Positions 54,082 through 60,659 of a stretch of 64,000 bases of DNA are shown piece after piece. The notes under the pieces were generated by a model. It worked only from the letters and a program-made list of their open reading frames with translations. It made no database searches and was not told the DNA's origin. This stretch comes from Bacteroidales bacterium. Lineage in GTDB: Bacteria > Bacteroidota > Bacteroidia > Bacteroidales > F082. Both the position numbers and the translations under genes were made by a program. Positions within the stretch are counted from its first letter, which is position 1. Each line of letters opens with the position of its first letter. The stretch covers positions 1 to 64,000 of the forward strand of contig JAFZKP010000047.1 of NCBI GenBank assembly GCA_017553625.1, read 5' to 3'.

Positions 54082-55178
54082 ATCTTTCCTTTTATTAAAA
54101 CATCTCCGTTAATATTTTGAATGTCAATGTTTTGCAATTGTATTGCGTCGCTCATTTTATCGAATCCTTTGCCGGAAACAGGTGTTTTTGCATCTTCACC
54201 GCCAATGATTTTCGGTGCTATAAATGCCCACACCTCATCAACGCAGCCAGCCTCCAAAAACGCCGCATTCAATGTTCCGCCGCCTTCCAATAATAATGAA
54301 TCAATGCCCATTGCACCTATTTTTTTCATCAAATCGTTGATATCAACGTGACCGTTATTTGATTTGCATTCAAGGATTTCGATGTCCGTAGAGACGCACG
54401 GCCGTGCGTCTCTACAATCGTCGCGTTTGATTGTCGCAACAATTGTTCTGTATTCTTTCGCCGTCTTAACCAATTTAGAATCAATCGGTATTCTCAATTT
54501 TGAATCAACGACTATTCTAATCGGTTGATGCGGATTTCCTTCCAGCCTGACATTCAGCATCGGGTCATCGGCTAATACGGTGCCAATTCCAACGATAACG
54601 CCTGAAAGCTCGCTTCTGAGCTCATGAACCATCTTTCGGGACTCATCGCTCGTCACCCACCTCGAATCGCCCGTGTGAGCCGCTATTTTGCCGTCGAGGG
54701 TCATTGCAGTCTTCATGATGACATAAGGACGCTTGGTGGTGATGTATTTCAGAAAAACCTTGTTCAATTCACGAATTTCATCTTCACAAAGCCCTACTTC
54801 AACCTCAATGCCCGCATCTTGCAAAATATTAACGCCTTTCCCCGCAACCAGAGGATTTGGGTCAAGGATGCCAACAAAGACTTTTTTGATGCCTTTTTCA
54901 ATGATAATTTCGGTGCAAGGGGGCGTTTTCCCGTAGTGGCAGCAAGGTTCAAGTGTCACATAAAGTGAAGCACCTTTAGTATCTGATTGACAACGTAATA
55001 ATGCATTACGTTCAGCGTGAAATTCGCCGTATTTCTCATGGTAACCTTCAGCGACAATCTCTCCGTCTTTCACCACCACGCATCCCACCAAAGGATTAGG
55101 ATGGACGAAGCCTCCGCCCTTCTTCGCGAGCTCAATTGCCCGCCTCATGTACTCGATGTCTTTTCCGCTATATAACAT
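54066..55178 (-). CDS. ribD: Bifunctional pyrimidine deaminase / reductase
   Basis: 370 residues. The deaminase half has FHAERNALLRC and EPCCHYGKTPPCTEIII (zinc ligands). The reductase half begins near PYVIMKTAMTLDGKIAAHTG and has GVIVGIGTVLADDPMLNVR. It performs steps 2 and 3 of riboflavin synthesis. It is the first rib gene; its ATG is at the end of the terminator of the FMN riboswitch. Around residue 255, CRDARPCVST is encoded by a palindrome (54388-54415) and looks like an in-frame insertion in a surface loop. Confidence 0.95.
   Translation of the reverse strand: MLYSGKDIEYMRRAIELAKKGGGFVHPNPLVGCVVVKDGEIVAEGYHEKYGEFHAERNALLRCQSDTKGASLYVTLEPCCHYGKTPPCTEIIIEKGIKKVFVGILDPNPLVAGKGVNILQDAGIEVEVGLCEDEIRELNKVFLKYITTKRPYVIMKTAMTLDGKIAAHTGDSRWVTSDESRKMVHELRSELSGVIVGIGTVLADDPMLNVRLEGNPHQPIRIVVDSKLRIPIDSKLVKTAKEYRTIVATIKRDDCRDARPCVSTDIEILECKSNNGHVDINDLMKKIGAMGIDSLLLEGGGTLNAAFLEAGCVDEVWAFIAPKIIGGEDAKTPVSGKGFDKMSDAIQLQNIDIQNINGDVLIKGKICSRE
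54388..54415. repeat. Perfect 28-bp GTAGAGAC palindrome inside ribD
   Basis: GTAGAGACGCACGG and its exact complement CCGTGCGTCTCTAC. It is read on the minus strand as part of RibD with no frame disruption. Confidence 0.85.
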
Positions 55179-55210
55179 AAAAAAGCCCTAATGCAACAAC
55201 ATCAGGGCTT
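55179..55210 (-). terminator. FMN-riboswitch terminator abutting the ribD start
   Basis: AAGCCCT (55204-55210) pairs with AGGGCTT (55183-55189) on the minus strand, followed by T6 that ends at the ribD ATG. The 3' arm also contains AGGG, the only candidate ribosome-binding sequence, so the hairpin may block both transcription and translation. Confidence 0.85.
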
Positions 55211-55237
55211 AGAAATCCATTATATCAACAACTAATT

Positions 55238-55350
55238 AACTTCTCTCATCCGGACTGTCACCGTCGGTTTCGGAATTTCACCGAATCAGTTCCCAAAGGA
55301 AGTCGCGGACTGTCACCGCCGGAAAGGAATTTCACCTTGCCCTGAAGTAT
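55238..55350 (-). promoter_or_regulatory. FMN riboswitch (RFN element)
   Basis: On the minus strand it shows CTTCAGGGCAAGGTGAAATT, GGCGGTGACAGTCCGCGAC, GATTCGGTGAAATTCC, CCGACGGTGACAGTCCGGAT and GAGAGAAG, the conserved parts of the RFN aptamer in order. The expression platform is the terminator next to ribD. It lowers rib operon expression when FMN is high. Confidence 0.96.
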
Positions 55351-55357
55351 TGGACTG

Positions 55358-55365
55358 CAAAAATA
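55358..55365 (-). promoter_or_regulatory. -7 promoter box of the rib operon
   Basis: TATTTTTG on the minus strand; expected initiation near 55351 matches the start of the riboswitch. A -33 element is not clear. Confidence 0.6.
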
Positions 55366-55385
55366 CAAAATTTTTTAATGTTGTG

Positions 55386-56351
55386 CTATATTTTATTGCA
55401 TTTTTTTAACAAAATGAAGTCAAGGGTTACCATTGCGGCCATCGCCTCAACGATTGGAAGCACTCGTGGAACGACACAGGTATCATGTCGGCCTTGAATC
55501 TCCAAAGTAACAGCATTTCCTTGAATATCAACGGTTTGCTGCGGAAGCATTATCGATGGAATCGGTTTGAAAGCGACGTTGAACACAATGTCCTCGCCGT
55601 TTGTGATGCCGCCTTGCACGCCTCCGGAATGGTTGGTTTTGGTGTGAATCCGTCCACCGTCATTTATAAATTCATCATTGCATTCACTGCCTCTCATCCT
55701 TGCCGCGTTGAAGCCTTCACCGATTTCAAAACCCTTCGCCGCATTTATGCTCATCATAGCATATGCCAAAACCGCATGGAATTTCATGAAAGCAGGCTCT
55801 CCGAGGCCCACAGGAGCGTTTTTGATGGTTCCTTTGATAATTGCACCAACCGTATCCTTTTCTCTCGCCTCGCCCATCTCAATCACTTCAGATGAGATTT
55901 CGATGCTTTGTGTTGCAAGAATCTGTTTTGCGATAGCACCTGCAACAACACAAGGCAGCAATGTCCTCGCCGAACCTCTTCCGCCACCGGCATAATCTCT
56001 TATTCCGTATTTTTCTTGGTATGTGAAATCAGCGTGCGAAGGACGGAAAACGTTCTTAATATTCTCATAATCAGACGATTTTGCATCTTTGTTCCTGATA
56101 AGAAATGCTATCGGAGTGCCTGTTGTCTTGCCTTCAAACAATCCGGAAAGGAATTCAACTTCGTCAGGTTCTTTGCGAGCCGACATTGTGGCATTTTGTC
56201 CAGGTTTTCTTCTCGATAACTCATTTTCAATCAATGATTTATTTAAAAGAATGCCGGCTGGACAACCGTCGATCACTCCGCCGATGGCCGGACCATGGGA
56301 TTCACCGAAGGTCGTTAAACAAAATGCCGTTCCAAATGTATTCGAATTCAT
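55386..56351 (-). CDS. aroC: Chorismate synthase
   Basis: 321 residues from the ATG at 56351; a TTG at 56369 would lie in the palindrome and lacks homology. MNSNTFGTAFCLTTFGESHG and RPSHADFTYQEKYGIRDYAGG, then GRGSARTLLPCVVAGAIAKQ are signature stretches with the FMN- and EPSP-binding residues. It makes chorismate for aromatic amino acids. It is slightly shorter than common ~350-residue forms and ends in a Lys-rich tail. Confidence 0.95.
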   Translation of the reverse strand: MNSNTFGTAFCLTTFGESHGPAIGGVIDGCPAGILLNKSLIENELSRRKPGQNATMSARKEPDEVEFLSGLFEGKTTGTPIAFLIRNKDAKSSDYENIKNVFRPSHADFTYQEKYGIRDYAGGGRGSARTLLPCVVAGAIAKQILATQSIEISSEVIEMGEAREKDTVGAIIKGTIKNAPVGLGEPAFMKFHAVLAYAMMSINAAKGFEIGEGFNAARMRGSECNDEFINDGGRIHTKTNHSGGVQGGITNGEDIVFNVAFKPIPSIMLPQQTVDIQGNAVTLEIQGRHDTCVVPRVLPIVEAMAAMVTLDFILLKKCNKI

Positions 56352-56359
56352 AAAAACAT

Positions 56360-56387
56360 GTAGGGACAAGGCATGCCTTGTCCCTAC
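56360..56387. repeat. Perfect 28-bp GTAGGGAC palindrome between aroC and the DUF349 gene
   Basis: GTAGGGACAAGGCA followed by its exact complement TGCCTTGTCCCTAC. It is 26 nt identical to the copy read as the MiaA C-terminus. Confidence 0.85.
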
Positions 56388-56404
56388 GGGATGTTTGGAT
56401 TTTA

Positions 56405-58303
56405 TTATTGTTCGTTTAAAATCTTAATCTTTGCCTCGAGAACCTTAACATCGTTCTTAATCTTGGCGATTTTCTTCTCATATTCAGCCTTCAGGAGGTC
56501 TGACTGCTTGCTGCTTGCGAAGAATCCGATGTTGTTTTCCAAAGTCGATATTTCGTCGCGCAATTTCTGAATCTTGTTCTGGAGGTTGAGACGTTCCCTT
56601 CTGACCTTGTCGCGTGAATCAGGATCTTCTTTCAGGCCTGAAATCATGGTGCGGTACTCGCTGGTTGTCAATTCGTTATCGTTGGCGCGCATCTTGTCGA
56701 ACATGCCGTCGATAAGGCTGCGGTACTCGTTTTGGATAGCGTCTTTCACCTTCATCGGGACGTGACCGACAGCCATCCATTCTCTCTGGAATCCGCGGAT
56801 AGCCTCCATGTTTTCGTTGCGGTCTTTCTTCATCTCGTATGCCTTGATGCGCTCGATGATGGCTTTCTTCGCCTTCAGATTCTCATCCTCTTCGCCTTTA
56901 ATTCCTGAAAAATGCTCTGATTTCTTGCCGAAGAAGGCGTCGCAGGCGCTGCGGAAACGTTTCCATATCTTGTCGGAATGGCGTTTCGGAACAGGACCGA
57001 TGGTCTTCCATTCTTCCTGAAGCTTCTTGATGCGGTCGGTGGTCTTTTTCCACTCAGTTGAATCAACAAGATTCTCGACCTCAACGCAAATCTGCAGCTT
57101 CTTGTTATAATTCTCCATCTGCTGCACCTTGAGCTTGCTGAAGAACTCCTTCTTTGCCTCGAAGAATGTGTTCATCGAACCCTTGAAACGATTCCAGATT
57201 TCGTCGCTTTGTTTCTTCTGGACTGGTCCGATCTGTTTCCACATCTTGAACAGCTCGTTAACGTCGTTTGATTTCTTCTGATATGCGTTAATGCTGTTAA
57301 CAGATTCATTTACAATCTCTTCCATCTTCTCGCAGATGGCTGCTTTTGCCTCGTAGTTGGCTTTCTGTTCCTCTTCAAGCTTGGAATAATGCTCGCGGCG
57401 AATCTGGTTAACCTTGTCGGTGGTGTTCTTGAAACGCTCCCAGATTTCGTCTTTCTTGTCCTGCGGAACCGGTCCGATTTCCTTCCATTCGTCGTGGTAT
57501 TTCTGGAGAAGTTTGAACGCTTTTGTCAGCGATTTCTCGAGAAGCAGAAGCTCTGCTTTTTCGCAAAGTTCGATTTTCGCTTCAAGATTCTTCTTCAGGT
57601 CGAGGTCACGTAACTCTCTGTTAATCTTTACTTTGTCGTAGAATTTTTCGATAAGGAAATGATATGTGTTCCAAATGTTTGAAATCTCATTTGCCGGAAC
57701 CTGTCCGATTTCTTTCCATCTGTCCTGAAGCTCGCGGAAATCGTCGTATGTCTTTTTCAGCGTCTCTTCCGAGTAAATCAGCTGCTTAAGTTCCTCAATA
57801 ATAGCGAGTTTCTGTTTGAGATTCTCGTTTTTCTGTTTTTCAAGTTCCTCTTTATATTTGTCCTTGTTCTTTTTGTAAATGTCAAAAGCAGCCTTGAAAC
57901 GAGTCTCAAGCGGGTCGTCTTTGTGCTCGTAGCTGTCTTTGTCGCCACCGTCAAGGATGAACTGCTCCATTTCGCGGTCAAGGTCTTCCTTGTTGAGTTT
58001 CAGGAAGTTAGACTTGATTGCAACAACCTTGTCCTTGATTTTTGTTATGTCCTGTTCTTGGACTGTCTCTTCAAGCAATTCAACGAGTTGAAGTTTGTTG
58101 AGGTTAGAGAAATCAAATTCCGTCTCCTCTTCCATTTCCTCGTTGTCATTTGCCAAATCAAGGTCGGTGTCTTGAGGTAATTCCTCGTCTTTTGGAAGCA
58201 TTTCTTCTTCGTTTACATCAATTTTCACATTGATTTTTACAGAACCAGGCAAAATTGTCGGTTTGTTGAGTTTCTCAATTGTCTTGAGGTCGGTAGCGTT
58301 CAT
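56405..58303 (-). CDS. DUF349 repeat protein
   Basis: 632 residues. At least five DUF349 units are visible, each with a W-K-x-I-G-x-V/P pattern: DRWKEIGQVPANEISNIW, DEWKEIGPVPQDKKDEIWER, KMWKQIGPVQKKQSDEIWNR, EEWKTIGPVPKRHSDKIWKR and REWMAVGHVPMKVKDAIQ. An acidic N-terminal region (about 30-80) precedes them and a coiled coil ends the protein. It is probably cytoplasmic; the role in Bacteroidota is unknown. It has a clear -7 box. Confidence 0.9.
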   Translation of the reverse strand: MNATDLKTIEKLNKPTILPGSVKINVKIDVNEEEMLPKDEELPQDTDLDLANDNEEMEEETEFDFSNLNKLQLVELLEETVQEQDITKIKDKVVAIKSNFLKLNKEDLDREMEQFILDGGDKDSYEHKDDPLETRFKAAFDIYKKNKDKYKEELEKQKNENLKQKLAIIEELKQLIYSEETLKKTYDDFRELQDRWKEIGQVPANEISNIWNTYHFLIEKFYDKVKINRELRDLDLKKNLEAKIELCEKAELLLLEKSLTKAFKLLQKYHDEWKEIGPVPQDKKDEIWERFKNTTDKVNQIRREHYSKLEEEQKANYEAKAAICEKMEEIVNESVNSINAYQKKSNDVNELFKMWKQIGPVQKKQSDEIWNRFKGSMNTFFEAKKEFFSKLKVQQMENYNKKLQICVEVENLVDSTEWKKTTDRIKKLQEEWKTIGPVPKRHSDKIWKRFRSACDAFFGKKSEHFSGIKGEEDENLKAKKAIIERIKAYEMKKDRNENMEAIRGFQREWMAVGHVPMKVKDAIQNEYRSLIDGMFDKMRANDNELTTSEYRTMISGLKEDPDSRDKVRRERLNLQNKIQKLRDEISTLENNIGFFASSKQSDLLKAEYEKKIAKIKNDVKVLEAKIKILNEQ

Positions 58304-58396
58304 TTTTTGATAAATGTTTGATATTCAATAATTTAATTAAGTTGTTATCAGAGTTTTGCCAACGCAAAACACGATATGGGAGTAAAAATCTCGCTG

Positions 58397-58404
58397 CAAA
58401 GATA
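58397..58404 (-). promoter_or_regulatory. -7 promoter box of the DUF349 gene
   Basis: TATCTTTG on the minus strand, about 94 bp ahead of the ATG at 58303. Confidence 0.6.
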
Positions 58405-58445
58405 ATAAATTTCTCATGAATTGGAAATATTTTAAAAAAAATTTG

Positions 58446-58453
58446 TAAGTTTG
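58446..58453 (+). promoter_or_regulatory. -7 promoter box of the kinase/RapZ gene
   Basis: TAAGTTTG with TTGG at 58421, about 21 bp upstream. Initiation near 58460, 12 bp before the ATG at 58472. Confidence 0.55.
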
Positions 58454-58471
58454 TAAGCTAAAAAATTGGTT

Positions 58472-59914
58472 ATGCAGACTTTGGACGAGACAAGAAAAAT
58501 TATTGCGGAACTTACTGAAAATCTTGGAGAAAAAGCTTTGGAAATCACAGCGATGCCGAGTTCCGGCTCGTCGAGGCGTTATTTCAGGGTGAGAACTGAC
58601 AAACGTTTTTTGATTGGGGCGTACAATATTAATATTGAGGAAAATGACGCTTTTTTCAGTTTTTCAAAGCATTTTCTTGAATGCGGACTGCCCGTTCCTG
58701 AGGTTTTGGCTGTTTCTCCAACGAAGGAAGTTTATGTGCAGACCGATTTAGGCGACGTGACTTTGTTCCATTATGTTGAAGATTGTTTGAAACAAGGAAG
58801 TTTTAATCAAAACACCATAGATTTATATAAAAAATCCCTCGACAAACTCATTGATTTTCAGATAAATGGACATAAAGGTCTTGATTATTCAAAAGCATTT
58901 CCAACCCCTGCTTTCGACGAGATGTCGATAATGGAAGACTTGAATTATTTCAAGTATTGTTTTTTGAAGGAACAGGAAGAGATTACTTTTAACGAGACGC
59001 GTCTCGACACTGATTTTCAACGACTTGCGAAATATATCCTTGAAGCTCCATCCGACTTCTTCATGTATCGTGACTTCCAGTCGAGAAATATCATGATTGT
59101 TGACAACGAGCCTTATTTCATTGATTATCAGGGAGGAAGAAAAGGACCATTGCAATATGACGTGGTTTCGCTGCTTTATCAGGTGAAGGCTCGAATTCCG
59201 GAAAAATTGAGGATGGAATTGATTGATTATTATAAACAAAAATTGAAGAAATCGCTCGATTTTGATAGATATTTTCCGGCATTTGTTCTTTTGAGATTGC
59301 TTCAAGTTCTTGGCGCTTACGGTTTTAGGGGATTGATTCAGAAGAAGTTACACTTTATGCAAAGCATCCCATACGCACTAAAGGAAATTCTGAAAGTCAA
59401 CGAGGAATGGGCTATGCCGTTTGAACTTCCAGAGTTGCAGTCAGTGATCAGCCAATTTGACGTCTTGTTGAATAAATATGAAAGCGTTGAACCAGAGCAA
59501 CTTACGATAACGGTAAACAGTTTTTCATACAAAAATGGCGGCGTTCCTTACGACAAAAGCGGCAACGGAGGCGGTTTCGTTTTCGATTGCAGGGCGTTGC
59601 CCAATCCGGGACGTTATGTGGAATACAAGAAAAGCACTGGAGAAGATCGGGATGTTATTGAGTTTTTAGAAGACAAGTCTGATGTGCATTTCTTCTTGCA
59701 AAACGTTCAAATGCTTGTTTTTCAATCGATTGACAATTATTTGGAACGCGGTTTCAAGAATCTGCAAATCAATTTCGGGTGTACGGGCGGTCAACATCGG
59801 TCGGTGTTTTTCGCACAAAAAGTCGGGGAAATGATTCACGGGAACTATCCGATGGTTAAGGTCGAAATCAATCATTTGGCACAACATATATCTCACGTCT
59901 ATGAAGCAAAGTAG
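58472..59914 (+). CDS. AmgK-like amino-sugar kinase fused to a RapZ C-terminal domain
   Basis: 480 residues from the ATG at 58472. Residues about 1-325 are an APH-like kinase: SSGSSRRYFRV (ATP-binding loop), FMYRDFQSRNIMIV (catalytic Asp and Asn, Brenner motif) and YFIDYQGGRKGPLQYDVVSL (metal-binding Asp). Residues about 345-480 match the C-terminal half of RapZ/YvcJ: VNSFSYKNGGVPYDKSGNGG, FDCRALPNPGRY and FGCTGGQHRSVFFAQKV. RapZ's N-terminal kinase is missing, so this is a domain swap. The 14-bp overlap with a MurU-like gene suggests amino-sugar recycling toward UDP-MurNAc, possibly with sensing by the RapZ module. Confidence 0.87.
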   Translation: MQTLDETRKIIAELTENLGEKALEITAMPSSGSSRRYFRVRTDKRFLIGAYNINIEENDAFFSFSKHFLECGLPVPEVLAVSPTKEVYVQTDLGDVTLFHYVEDCLKQGSFNQNTIDLYKKSLDKLIDFQINGHKGLDYSKAFPTPAFDEMSIMEDLNYFKYCFLKEQEEITFNETRLDTDFQRLAKYILEAPSDFFMYRDFQSRNIMIVDNEPYFIDYQGGRKGPLQYDVVSLLYQVKARIPEKLRMELIDYYKQKLKKSLDFDRYFPAFVLLRLLQVLGAYGFRGLIQKKLHFMQSIPYALKEILKVNEEWAMPFELPELQSVISQFDVLLNKYESVEPEQLTITVNSFSYKNGGVPYDKSGNGGGFVFDCRALPNPGRYVEYKKSTGEDRDVIEFLEDKSDVHFFLQNVQMLVFQSIDNYLERGFKNLQINFGCTGGQHRSVFFAQKVGEMIHGNYPMVKVEINHLAQHISHVYEAK

Positions 59915-60659
59915 AAGAACGGCATTTATCCTCGCGGCAGGTCTCGGAACGCGTCTTAATGAGCTTACAAGTAACACTCCAAAGGCTTTGGTATCAATAA
60001 ATAACAAGCCTTTACTTGAAGTTATACTTGAAAACCTGATAAAACATGATTTCAATCATATTGTGGTTAATATTCATCATTTTGGAGAACAAATAATAGA
60101 ATTTTTGGAGGATTTCTCCACTTCGCTTCGCTCCGGTCGAAATGACGTGAGAATTGAGATTTCTGATGAGCGACCGCTGCTTATGGACACCGGAGGTGCG
60201 ATTTTGCAGGCTCTGCCCTATTTTGCGCAAAGCGAGGTGGTGTTGGTTCATAACGTCGATGTGCTCACAAACGTTGATTTAAAAGGCTTTTATGACGATT
60301 TCTACAAAAGCGATGATGCCGCATGGCTTTTGACCCAGGAACGCAACAGCAGGCGTAAATTGGTGTTTGACGATGAGGACAATTTCCTTGGAAGATTCAA
60401 CACTGAAACCAATGATTACGACGGAAAGGGAGCAATTCCGAACAATTGTAAATTGTTGTCATTCAGTGGAATACATCTTTTCAGACCTGAGTATTTCAAG
60501 AATTTTGATGTAAAACCATGCTATATTTTTAAATTATATCAAAAAATCGCTGAAAATCATGGAGTTAAGTCAAAGTTGATTCATCCTGATTACTGGTTTG
60601 ATTTAGGTACGAAGGAGCAATTGAAAAACGCGGAGTCATGGCTTTTATCAAGAAGATAA
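59901..60659 (+). CDS. MurU-like sugar-1-phosphate nucleotidyltransferase
   Basis: 252 residues. ILAAGLGTRLNELTSNTPKAL is the nucleotidyltransferase P-loop signature (read as LAAGLGTRLNELTSNTPKAL), with VLVHNVDVLTNVDL carrying the metal-binding Asp. Together with the upstream kinase it would act as MurU (UTP + MurNAc-1-P to UDP-MurNAc) or a related NDP-sugar synthesis step. Residues about 73-84 (STSLRSGRNDVR) are encoded by a short repeat and appear as an in-frame insertion between IIEFLEDF and IEISDERP. It overlaps both neighbours (14 and 22 bp). Confidence 0.88.
   Translation: MKQSRRTAFILAAGLGTRLNELTSNTPKALVSINNKPLLEVILENLIKHDFNHIVVNIHHFGEQIIEFLEDFSTSLRSGRNDVRIEISDERPLLMDTGGAILQALPYFAQSEVVLVHNVDVLTNVDLKGFYDDFYKSDDAAWLLTQERNSRRKLVFDDEDNFLGRFNTETNDYDGKGAIPNNCKLLSFSGIHLFRPEYFKNFDVKPCYIFKLYQKIAENHGVKSKLIHPDYWFDLGTKEQLKNAESWLLSRR
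60118..60152. repeat. In-frame repeat CTTCGCTTCGCTCCGGTCGA in the nucleotidyltransferase gene
   Basis: This sequence contains a hairpin-prone GAAGCG/CGCTTC-type element and is read as STSLRSGRNDVR. Its wording resembles short interspersed repeats known in Bacteroidota genomes; only one copy is in the window. Confidence 0.5.
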
